A DNA stretch of 64,000 nt from the NCBI GenBank assembly GCA_043101845.1, contig JBICHN010000011.1, positions 1,054,001 to 1,118,000 on the forward strand, in the 5' to 3' direction. The translations under genes were made by a program, and so were the position numbers. This stretch comes from JBICHN01 sp043101845 (GTDB lineage Bacteria; Planctomycetota; Phycisphaerae; Phycisphaerales; UBA5793). Shown piece after piece: positions 35,528 to 43,966 of the stretch. How positions within the stretch are numbered: the first letter of the stretch is position 1; each line of letters opens with the position of its first letter. Below the pieces are notes generated by a model. That model did not search any database. It worked only from the letters and a program-made list of their open reading frames with translations, and had not been told where the DNA came from.

Positions 35528-38500
35528 TCAGTCGATCTGCACGACATTGCTCACATTGCACGACGCGGCGTCGATGAGCTGAATGAATCCGCCGCACGAC
35601 GACCGCGGGAAATTGACATTGAGCGTGCGGCTGCCCGTCGCGCCCGCCGGTCCCTGGAACGCGACCTGCAGGTTCGCCGGACCAATTTCGAGTTCGGTGC
35701 CGGCGCAGGCGAAGCCGCTCGGGATCGTGAACGATCCCTGCTGCGTCGAGAAGACGATCGCCACCTGCCCGTTCGGCGTCGCGTTCGACCAGCCCACCTG
35801 CCCGGCGCCGCCGTTCGGGCACGGCGCCGTCACGGTCAGTGTGGGCTTCGCGACGACCTGGAGTCGCAACGAATCCGTCAGGTACTCGACGCGCCACTTC
35901 GCCTGCGGATCGACGAGCGCCGGCAGGTTGATGGTGGCGAACTCGCCGATCGCGTTCGCAAAGGTCGCGACCGTGAACGCATCGCCGATGGTCGGCTCGT
36001 AGCCGCCGAGCGTCGTGACATTCATCGTCCCATCGAACGACGCGGCGCCGCCGATGGAGAGTGTGTCGTGATCGCCTGACGCATTGAGTTCGACTTCCAG
36101 GACTCCGTCCGCCGTCGTGGTGAAGTCGCCAGCTACGGCCAGATCTCCGACGCCGTCACGACCAACGACGACGCGTCCCGCATTCACCATGGACGCGTTC
36201 ACGAGCCCGCGACCGGAGAACTCGCCGCCGAGTCCGATGTCGACGGTGGTCGCGTTGACGGCGGCGTCGATGAGGTCGAGTGCGCCAACACCGTCGAATC
36301 CAACGAAGAGCGTGTCGCCGGTTGTGAACGAGGTCCCGGCGCCCTCGACGATGAGCGAACCCAGGTCACCGGCGTCGACGCCGATGAAGGTATTCACGGG
36401 GACGGTCGCCGTCGCGCCATTCAGTAGATAGAGCGTGGAGAGTGAAGCGGTGTCGCCGATGAGAAGGTTGGGATCGTCGACGGTCATCGCTCCACCGTCA
36501 ATCATGATCGTCCCCGCGTCCCAGGCGAGCCCCGCCCCGGATTCGAGGTGAAGCGAGTGGAGGGCGAGCGACGAGGTCGGATCAGTCAACGCGAGCACTC
36601 CGCCCGAGCGCACGGTCATCGAAGCGCCCGATACCGCGCCGTTCGCGGCGATGGTCAACGCGGCCTGATCGAGCACATCGAACGAGTCCGCGTCGATTGA
36701 TGCAGCGGAGCCTCCGCCGACGACCAACTCACCGCCGGCTCCGACGAGCACATTGGCGGCCTCCGCGCCGAGGGCGTCGACGAGCACCTGGGTCGGGATG
36801 AAGACATTCATGTTCGCATGGGGAACGAGTCCGCCATGCCAGTTCGACGAGTCGAACCAGCTTCCTCCCGGGCTACCGGTGTAAACGCCGTCCCGATATT
36901 CGACGACGATCTTGACCAGGCCCGCGGCGTAGTCGTAGAGGACTTCGAGTTCGAGGAACGGGTCCGTGGGATCGGAGGCGATCACCTGGTCAAACTGACC
37001 GGTCATCTCACCCGAAGCCGACATGATCGTGTAGAGATGGCCCAGGGATGGGTCGAATCCCCCGATCAGGTCGACGGCCAGCGTGCCGCCGAGCCCAAGA
37101 TCGCCGGTGACGACGAGTTCATCGAAATCATTCGTTCCGGCGATCTCGATGTGGGTCGTCGAGGCGCTCTCAAGGTTCACAGCCCCATTGATGGTGAATC
37201 GTCCTACGGACTGGCCCGGCGCCACGACACCGCCCTCCGCCGTCATATCGGTCGTGAGCGTGTGCGTCCCGCCGAGTGTGCCGCCTTGGAGGACGAAGCC
37301 GTCCGTGACCGAGAGTGGCCCGTTGACCATTGTGGAACCGGCGGTCTGGACGATGTCATCCCCGACCGTCATATGGCTGTCGACCTCGACCTCAAGGAGA
37401 CCACGGTTCGTGAACGGCGCCGGGTTCATGTCAATGCCACCCGCCGCGGAGGCGCGAATCGTTCCTTCATTCGTCACACCGAGGGGGCCAGCGTCCAGCC
37501 GGAGCTCGATGGTCTCGTCATCGGCGTCGATGACGCCGCGATTGATGATGCCGGTACGATCCCAGCCGAAGTGTCCGCCTCCGCGAATGGTGTTGTCTTC
37601 GTTCGTCAGCGTGCCGGAGGTGGCGGCGTAGATCCAGTTCTGCAGGTTCGATGAGAGGACGATCTCCCCGCCGCCGATCAGCGTCACGCCGGCATCGTCG
37701 AGAATCAGTTTCGTGGACGATCCTGTCGAATCCATTCCGATCGTGGCGCGATTCTCAACTGTCCCGCTCAGCCGAAGCGTGCGAGCGTTGTTGATTCGAA
37801 GATTCGCTTCGTTGACGACTGGGGTTACGGTCCCGTCGAGTTCGCTCGAGCCGTTGGCCGCCTGAATGAGACCGGTCCCGAGCGACCGAAGTGTTCCGCC
37901 GTGAATGACCGCGGCGTCGTAGAGCTCGACCATGGAGCCGTCGTCGGCTTCCACAAGACCCCCGTCATTCCAGAGATCACCATTCCGGAGACGAAGGGTT
38001 CCGCCGTCCGCCCGGAGGTTTCCCGTGTTCGTCAACCCGGTGGTCGAGTCAGGATCAATGATGAACGGTGTGCTTGTGTTGGCGACGATCGTGGCCTGGT
38101 TGGTAATGGGAGTCCGGTCGAACCCCAGGTGCCCTCCACCTTCGATCGTGTTGTCGACATTGACCAGCGACCCGTCGTTAAGGCCGTAGATCCAGTTCTG
38201 CGCGTTGTCCGAAAGGATGATGCGACCGCCGCCGGTCAGCGTCGTGACGACACCGTTCGGTTGCAGGTAGGTCGAACTGCCTGTCGACTTGAGGGAGATG
38301 GTCCCGCGGTTCTCGATGTCCCCCTTCAGATGGAGTCGTCGCGCGTTCTCGATCTCGATTGATCCGTCGATCACCACGGGATTCGTCTCGCCATCGAGCA
38401 TGCTCGTGCCCGAAGCGGCGGAAATAACTCCAGCCCCGCTCGTCGAGAGGAAGCCGCCCTCGATGATCGCGTCGCTCCACAATTGCACCAGGGAACCGTT

Positions 38501-39757
38501 GAGCGCTTCGATCACGCCGTTCGCGTTCTGAATCGTGCCGACTCTGATGACGAGATTCCCGCCGTCGGCCTGCATCGCGCCTTCGTTGATGAAGGACATG
38601 GCGCCAGGCTGAATCTCGAGCGGGGTCGTCGCGTCGGCGCGAATGACCGCCCGATTCTCAAAATCGGTCTGATTGAACCCGATATGCCCGGCGCCGTGAA
38701 TCAGATTGTCGAGGTTGAGCACAGACCCACCGTTCACTCCGAAGAACCAGTTCTGCGCCTCGTCCGACATGTGAATCTCACCGCCGCCCGTGAGTGTCGT
38801 CAGGCCGTCATTGGCGTAGAGGTAGGTTGACGACCCGGTCGAGCCGAGCGCAATCACGCCCTGGTTGTCGATAACGCCGTAGAGGCCGAGCCGATGCGCA
38901 TTCTGGATGTCGAATCGACCGGCGAAGGTCACCGGAGATACGCGACCATCGAGGTATGAGGTCCCTCCGCTGGTCCGGATCGTGCCGGTTCCCTGCATCT
39001 GAATCAGCCCGCCGGCGACGACTGGTCCGTTGTGGAATTCGACGACGCCCCCGTCGAGCGCCTGAATGACGCCAAGGGCATTGTCGAAGTTCCCCGCGTT
39101 GAGGCGGAGAACGCCATCCGCCGCCTCGAGCACACCATCGTTTCGCATTCCGCTGTCATTGGGGTCGATACGAAGCTCGTAGTTGTTTCCGAACGCGCGA
39201 ACGGTTCCTTCGTTGATAATGCGGGTGGAATTGTTCCCGATGTTTCCGGCGCCCGTGATGGTCTGGTCCTGAATGTGCAGCGTGCCGTCGGTCGTCGAGT
39301 AGATCCAGTTCTGAGATATGTCGGAGAGAGCGATGGCGCCGCCTCCGGAGATCGTCAGATCGCCGATATGACGGATGTAGGTCGAGGATCCACTCGAGAG
39401 AAGGTTGACGACACCCGCGTTGACGAGCGAACCACCCCGGGTGGTTCCGTCGATTCGAATCTCTCTCCCGTTGAGAATGTCGATCGTGTCGCCGGCGTCC
39501 ACAGTGAGGTTGTCGATCACCGGGGCCATGTTGACAAGCACATTGACATTCGTGAAGCCGTCCCCATTGACAAAGACATCAAAGGACTCGGTTGGTGAGT
39601 TGTTCGGCACCGCCGTGTCCCAGTTGAGCGGATCATTCCACGAACCCCCGGTCGCTCCGACATAGGTGGCGTTCGTGACAGTCTGGCCGAGGGCGGCGCT
39701 CGCGGTCCCGAGCACCCCGAGGCCGAGCGCGGCTCCGGTTCGAATAGTCGTCTTCAT
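35528..39757 (-). CDS. Giant secreted beta-strand-repeat protein with shared C-terminal domain
   Basis: A 1409-residue exported protein starting at ATG 39757, with GGGAG 9 nt upstream and a signal peptide ending ASAALGQ. Residues 35-60 hold a GGSWNDPLNW motif, repeated later as GGSWFDSSNW, common in planctomycete and verrucomicrobial strand-repeat proteins. Four imperfect repeats of about 185 residues follow (each with STGSSTYL, GGGEI.LSD and QNWIY), then PATR-like strands, a VYTGSPGGSW segment, a low-complexity beta region, and the three-cysteine shared C-terminal domain. No enzymatic motif was seen. It is probably an adhesin-like surface protein. Promoter and RBS lie in the 198 bp to the divergent sigma-factor gene. 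Confidence 0.82.
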   Translation of the reverse strand: MKTTIRTGAALGLGVLGTASAALGQTVTNATYVGATGGSWNDPLNWDTAVPNNSPTESFDVFVNGDGFTNVNVLVNMAPVIDNLTVDAGDTIDILNGREIRIDGTTRGGSLVNAGVVNLLSSGSSTYIRHIGDLTISGGGAIALSDISQNWIYSTTDGTLHIQDQTITGAGNIGNNSTRIINEGTVRAFGNNYELRIDPNDSGMRNDGVLEAADGVLRLNAGNFDNALGVIQALDGGVVEFHNGPVVAGGLIQMQGTGTIRTSGGTSYLDGRVSPVTFAGRFDIQNAHRLGLYGVIDNQGVIALGSTGSSTYLYANDGLTTLTGGGEIHMSDEAQNWFFGVNGGSVLNLDNLIHGAGHIGFNQTDFENRAVIRADATTPLEIQPGAMSFINEGAMQADGGNLVIRVGTIQNANGVIEALNGSLVQLWSDAIIEGGFLSTSGAGVISAASGTSMLDGETNPVVIDGSIEIENARRLHLKGDIENRGTISLKSTGSSTYLQPNGVVTTLTGGGRIILSDNAQNWIYGLNDGSLVNVDNTIEGGGHLGFDRTPITNQATIVANTSTPFIIDPDSTTGLTNTGNLRADGGTLRLRNGDLWNDGGLVEADDGSMVELYDAAVIHGGTLRSLGTGLIQAANGSSELDGTVTPVVNEANLRINNARTLRLSGTVENRATIGMDSTGSSTKLILDDAGVTLIGGGEIVLSSNLQNWIYAATSGTLTNEDNTIRGGGHFGWDRTGIINRGVIDADDETIELRLDAGPLGVTNEGTIRASAAGGIDMNPAPFTNRGLLEVEVDSHMTVGDDIVQTAGSTMVNGPLSVTDGFVLQGGTLGGTHTLTTDMTAEGGVVAPGQSVGRFTINGAVNLESASTTHIEIAGTNDFDELVVTGDLGLGGTLAVDLIGGFDPSLGHLYTIMSASGEMTGQFDQVIASDPTDPFLELEVLYDYAAGLVKIVVEYRDGVYTGSPGGSWFDSSNWHGGLVPHANMNVFIPTQVLVDALGAEAANVLVGAGGELVVGGGSAASIDADSFDVLDQAALTIAANGAVSGASMTVRSGGVLALTDPTSSLALHSLHLESGAGLAWDAGTIMIDGGAMTVDDPNLLIGDTASLSTLYLLNGATATVPVNTFIGVDAGDLGSLIVEGAGTSFTTGDTLFVGFDGVGALDLIDAAVNATTVDIGLGGEFSGRGLVNASMVNAGRVVVGRDGVGDLAVAGDFTTTADGVLEVELNASGDHDTLSIGGAASFDGTMNVTTLGGYEPTIGDAFTVATFANAIGEFATINLPALVDPQAKWRVEYLTDSLRLQVVAKPTLTVTAPCPNGGAGQVGWSNATPNGQVAIVFSTQQGSFTIPSGFACAGTELEIGPANLQVAFQGPAGATGSRTLNVNFPRSSCGGFIQLIDAASCNVSNVVQID
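37560..39420 (-). repeat. Four tandem coding repeats of about 555 bp
   Basis: The codons for the GSSTY/K motif recur on the minus strand near 39390, 38833, 38281 and 37721, spaced 557, 552 and 560 bp. The encoded unit is about 185 residues. Similarity lies mostly in the STGSST, GGG and QNW segments, while the intervening strands have diverged. The repeat limits are approximate. Confidence 0.7.
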
Positions 39758-39955
39758 ACATCGTCTCCCGTGGGTGAAGGACTGATCTGCTTCGGTCGCG
39801 GCCTTGATCGTCCTGGTGGACGATGGTCCAGCGACCGTGTTCATCCGTCCTTGCCGCACGGACGGGGGAGTCTGACAAGAAGCGCCGAGGTTTTTTGGCC
39901 GCCCGCGCTTACGGCGTCGGGCGCGACACCGGGCGGGCGGTTACACTGAGTCGAG

Positions 39956-40543
39956 ATGCAGATCACTACGACCCATGTGACGCTGCTCGAACGCCTTGGC
40001 GAGGGAAGCGATTCGCCGGCATGGGATGAGTTCTACCGGCGTTACGGGAAGCTCATCGAGTCCTTCGCGACGCGTCAGGGATTGCAGGCCGCGGATGCGC
40101 AGGATGTCGTGCAGGATGTGCTCGTCGCGCTGAGCCGCTCCATGCGCGATTTTGAGTACGACCCGAGCAAGGGAAAATTCAGGTCGTACCTCAAAACGAT
40201 TACACTTCGCGCGGTTTTTCGAAAGTTTCGTCAGAAGAAGGCGGCGCCGGCGCAAGGTCTGGTGGCGGGCGGCGTCGACGATGCGCTGCATGACGAGGAG
40301 ATCGACGCGCTCTGGGAGACGGAATGGCGCCAGTACCACCTGCGACAGGCCATGCGCGTCATCGACGCCGAGTTCAACGAGCAGAACCGAACGGCTTTCC
40401 GCCTCTATGTGCAGGACGGATGTTCCGCGGCGGAGGTCGCGGAAGCGCTCGGCGTCAGCGTCGATCAGGTGTATCAGGCGAAGAGTCGGATTCTCAAGCG
40501 ACTGAGCGAACTCATCGCCGCGCAGACGGCGGACGAGGGGTGA
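39956..40543 (+). CDS. ECF sigma factor (planctomycete kinase-linked type)
   Basis: A 195-residue sigma-70 family protein. Region 2 includes WDEFYRRYGKLIESFATRQGLQAADAQDVVQDVLVALS. Region 4 is an HTH (DGCSAAEVAEALGVSVDQVYQAKSRILKRL). It precedes a Ser/Thr kinase gene by 27 nt, a conserved pairing in planctomycetes in which the kinase is thought to control the sigma factor instead of a classical anti-sigma factor. No zinc-finger anti-sigma gene is adjacent. Confidence 0.92.
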   Translation: MQITTTHVTLLERLGEGSDSPAWDEFYRRYGKLIESFATRQGLQAADAQDVVQDVLVALSRSMRDFEYDPSKGKFRSYLKTITLRAVFRKFRQKKAAPAQGLVAGGVDDALHDEEIDALWETEWRQYHLRQAMRVIDAEFNEQNRTAFRLYVQDGCSAAEVAEALGVSVDQVYQAKSRILKRLSELIAAQTADEG

Positions 40544-40570
40544 GCGGAATGACGCTTGCCGAGGGCGCTC

Positions 40571-43234
40571 ATGGCTGATTCGCAAAGTGACTGGTTCAGT
40601 GATCCAGCGATCCTCGTCGAGGAGATTCGCCGATCGAGCGCCGACACGACGCCGCCGACACCGGAGATCCCCGGCTACGCCGATCTCCTCGTGCTGGCCC
40701 GCGGCGGCCAGGGCGTCGTTTATCTCGCGACGCAGGTCTCGACAAAGCGCCGGGTCGCGATCAAGACGATCGCGCCCGAATCATTCGCCGACGACTCGAG
40801 GCGGCGCCGATTCGAACGCGAGATCGAGATTGTCGCGTCACTCCGGCATGACGGGATCGTCCGCGTCTTCGACAGCGGGATGACCGCCGATGACCGGTTG
40901 TTCCTCGTGATGGAGCGAATCGATGGGGCGCCCCTTGATGAGTGGTCGCGTGACCGCACCGTGCCCGAAGTCATCGATCTCTTCATTTCGGTCGTTGAAG
41001 CCGTGGCGCACGCGCATCAACGAGGGGTGATCCATCGGGATCTCAAGCCGGGAAACATTCGGGTGGATTCGTCCGGCCGTGCTCGTGTCCTCGATTTCGG
41101 TCTCGCCAAGGCGCTCGATCCGTCCGTGTCGACGGTGACTGCCGTGACCGAGGCCACCGCGCCGATCTTCGGTTCGCTTCCGTACATGAGTCCCGAGCAG
41201 GCGCGCGGCGAAGTGGACGCGGTCGATGTGCGGTCCGACATCTATGCCCTCGGAGTCGTGCTTTTCGAGATGTTGACCCGTCAGCGGCCGTATCCGGTCG
41301 ACCGTGGTATCCGTGACGCCCTCAACACGATCGTAAGCGTCGACCCGACGCCGCCACGAAGCGTCAATCCGGCGGTGGACGCCGACCTGAACACGATTGT
41401 TCTCAAGTGTCTCGCCAAGGAGCCAACGCGCCGATACCAGAGCGCGGGTGAACTGGCCGACGATCTCCGCCGGTGGCGGTCCGAAATGCCGATCCTGGCG
41501 CGGCGCGACACGATCTGGTATCGAACGACCAAACTCGCGCGTCGAAGACCCGGTGCGGTTCTCGGCGGAAGCGGAGTCATCGTCGCGCTGCTTGTCGGGG
41601 TCGCGCTGGTCGGGTGGCAGTGGGGGTTGCGGGTTCAGGAGCGTAATCGACGATTCGACGATGTTCGACGACTCGCGAATTCGCTCGTCATCGACCTCCA
41701 CGACGCGGCCGGTCGAACGAGCGGACCAACCGTGGTGCGCGAATTGATGGTGCAGCGGGCGCTCGAGTACCTCCGCGCGCTCTCGATCGAAGGGGATGAC
41801 AATCCGGCGCTCCAGCGGGAGCTCGCCGTCGCATATCTCAAGATCGGTGATGTGCAGGGACGGCCGAACGCGCCGAATCTGGGAGACACGACGGGCGCGC
41901 TGCAGAGTTACCGAGCGGCCCAGGAGATTCTTGAACAACTACTTACCCGGATACCGGATGACCCCGAGACGCTCCACTCCATGTCCGAGTCCCATGCGGC
42001 GATCGGCGATGTATTCGCCTGGCAGGGTCGACTGAACGACGGCGTGAGCGAGTTGAGAACGGCGCTCGAGTTCCTCGTTCGGCGCACCGAGGTCGAGCCG
42101 GGGGCTGCGGCCGGTCATCGCGCGCTGGCCGTGGGACACATCCGACTCGCGGACCTGCTCGGAAACCCGCATTTTCCGAATGTCGGTGAGATCGAAACCG
42201 CGATGGACCACTACGGCGAGGCGATGGATCTCGTCGCGCAGATGCTCGCGGAAGACGAGGAAGGCCAGTGGCCCCGTCGATACACGGGGCTCCTTCACGA
42301 GCGGCTCGCCACAATGCACGAGCGGGCCGGCGAAACTGCGCTCGCTCGAGAGGCGAGCGAGCGATCACTTCAGTTCCGAGCCGGCCTCGTCGAGGATGAT
42401 CCCGCGAACGCGACCTACATGCGTGATCTCGGAATCGCCCACGAAAAGATCGGTGATCTCCATCGCCGCGAAGGAAACTCCAGAGAGGCCGCGGCGTCGT
42501 ATGAACGCGCCTCCACCATATTCGACCAACTCGTCACGGCGGATCCGGCGAACGCGAACGCGATTCGGACGGCGGCGTTGACTCATGAGCGGCTTGGGCA
42601 CTTGCTCCTGGGTGAGGCCGACGCGGAAGGCGCGGCGCGCCAGTTTCGCCGGGCGGTCGACGGGTATGAGACGCTCACGAATCTCGATCCCGCGAATGCC
42701 CGCAGCCGGCAGATGCTTGCGATCGGATGGATCATCCTCGGCGACGCGCTGGGGAGCCCGGAAGGAACAAGTCTCGGCCGGCATGATGAGGCGGTCGAGC
42801 ACTACCAGTGGGCCGGCGATGCGTTCGAATCGCTGCTTGAGATTGATCCGCAGAATCAGACCTGGAGGCGATATGCGGCGCTGGCGATCGCCCGCGCGGC
42901 ACGAATCCATCTCACCAACGGCGACACACACGCCGCCGTGAAGTCGCTCCGTGAATCCTTGCGCCGCCGGGACGCACTCGCGCTCGAATGGGGAGGCGAC
43001 TACGACATCGAGCGGGACGCGGCGCTCGCCCGCCTCGATCTTGGGATAGCGCTGCAGGATTCGCACGAACTGGCGGAGGCAAGAACACTCGTCGCTGACG
43101 CGCAGGCCCGTCTACTCGAACTCGTAGCCGACTTCCCCGAGCGAGATCAGCTTCGACAGGACCTCAGTCGCGCGGTCGATCGACTCGACTCGATCGACGC
43201 CCAGATCGAACTCGAGAGCCGCACTCAGCATTGA
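40571..43234 (+). CDS. Membrane Ser/Thr protein kinase with TPR-rich extracytoplasmic or cytoplasmic tail
   Basis: The protein has 887 residues from ATG 40571, with GAGG 7 nt upstream. The Hanks-type kinase domain (about 35-310) has catalytic K65, HRDLKPGN with D157, DFG at 175-177 and PYMSPEQARGE (activation segment end). One membrane helix lies at about 333-357 (VIVALLVGVALVGWQW). The remaining 520 residues are an array of TPR-like helices with recurring LAxxHxxxGD and AxxxYxxAxxx patterns. It probably forms a signalling pair with the ECF factor encoded just upstream. Which side of the membrane the TPR tail faces follows from topology: kinase in the cytoplasm, tail outside. Confidence 0.9.
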   Translation: MADSQSDWFSDPAILVEEIRRSSADTTPPTPEIPGYADLLVLARGGQGVVYLATQVSTKRRVAIKTIAPESFADDSRRRRFEREIEIVASLRHDGIVRVFDSGMTADDRLFLVMERIDGAPLDEWSRDRTVPEVIDLFISVVEAVAHAHQRGVIHRDLKPGNIRVDSSGRARVLDFGLAKALDPSVSTVTAVTEATAPIFGSLPYMSPEQARGEVDAVDVRSDIYALGVVLFEMLTRQRPYPVDRGIRDALNTIVSVDPTPPRSVNPAVDADLNTIVLKCLAKEPTRRYQSAGELADDLRRWRSEMPILARRDTIWYRTTKLARRRPGAVLGGSGVIVALLVGVALVGWQWGLRVQERNRRFDDVRRLANSLVIDLHDAAGRTSGPTVVRELMVQRALEYLRALSIEGDDNPALQRELAVAYLKIGDVQGRPNAPNLGDTTGALQSYRAAQEILEQLLTRIPDDPETLHSMSESHAAIGDVFAWQGRLNDGVSELRTALEFLVRRTEVEPGAAAGHRALAVGHIRLADLLGNPHFPNVGEIETAMDHYGEAMDLVAQMLAEDEEGQWPRRYTGLLHERLATMHERAGETALAREASERSLQFRAGLVEDDPANATYMRDLGIAHEKIGDLHRREGNSREAAASYERASTIFDQLVTADPANANAIRTAALTHERLGHLLLGEADAEGAARQFRRAVDGYETLTNLDPANARSRQMLAIGWIILGDALGSPEGTSLGRHDEAVEHYQWAGDAFESLLEIDPQNQTWRRYAALAIARAARIHLTNGDTHAAVKSLRESLRRRDALALEWGGDYDIERDAALARLDLGIALQDSHELAEARTLVADAQARLLELVADFPERDQLRQDLSRAVDRLDSIDAQIELESRTQH

Positions 43235-43243
43235 CCGCGAGCC

Positions 43244-43867
43244 TCAATCGTCGATCCAGCTGTGCATGCGCGGTCCACTACTCTGGCGCCGCAGAATGGC
43301 GGCTTCAGCGTCGAGCATTTCATCCCATCGGGACTGGACGACTTCTTCGGGAAGAACCTGTTTCGCGAGATCGAGAAAGATCATGTAGTGCCCGTGTTCA
43401 CTCGCCCAGAGGCCCGCGTAGATCTTTCGAAGTTCGGCGTCTTCGCAGACTCGCGACAGAATCTCGAATCGTTCGCATGATCGGGCTTCGATCAGTCCGC
43501 ACACCATGAGCCGATCCATGAGTTCGACCGTGCCCTCGCCGAGACGCACGAGATCGCGGAGGTCATTCGCGTATCGATTGCGATGGTTCTTCGTCAGGCG
43601 CCCGCCCCGGCGGGCGAGCAGGCGAGTGACGAGCGCGAGGTGTTCAACTTCATCGCGGGCGATCGCGGTCATCGCCTTCACCCAGTTCTCGGGTGGCGTT
43701 GGGTCGGGCCAGCGGTTCACGAGTTCGAGCGCATTCGCTGCGGCCTTCTTCTCGAGATGCGCGTGATCGTTGAGGAGTTCCAGGGGCTCTTCGAGCGCCT
43801 GCTCGGCCCAGGCGTCCGGTGTGTGCAGACGGAGGGGAAGCGTCGATACGGTTGGTTCGAGTGGCAT
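43244..43867 (-). CDS. miaE: tRNA-(ms2io6A)-hydroxylase
   Basis: The protein has 207 residues from ATG 43867. It is a ferritin-like four-helix di-iron protein: HAHLEKKAA, ARDEVEHLALV, GLIEARSCERFEIL and WASEHGHYMIFLDLA supply the Glu and His ligands. MiaE hydroxylates the isopentenyl group of the modified adenosine 37 in some tRNAs, using O2. Its partners MiaA and MiaB are not in the window. TACGAT lies 7 nt upstream of the start codon with no Shine-Dalgarno, suggesting a leaderless transcript. It is convergent with the kinase gene (9 bp). Confidence 0.88.
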   Translation of the reverse strand: MPLEPTVSTLPLRLHTPDAWAEQALEEPLELLNDHAHLEKKAAANALELVNRWPDPTPPENWVKAMTAIARDEVEHLALVTRLLARRGGRLTKNHRNRYANDLRDLVRLGEGTVELMDRLMVCGLIEARSCERFEILSRVCEDAELRKIYAGLWASEHGHYMIFLDLAKQVLPEEVVQSRWDEMLDAEAAILRRQSSGPRMHSWIDD

Positions 43868-43966
43868 CGGGGAAATCGTAGTCGTGCGCGGCTTCCTGAC
43901 CCGATCGTTCAACATTCCAGTTGCGTCGAGAGCGGAATCCGTCAGACTGAAGCGGGAGGAATGATT

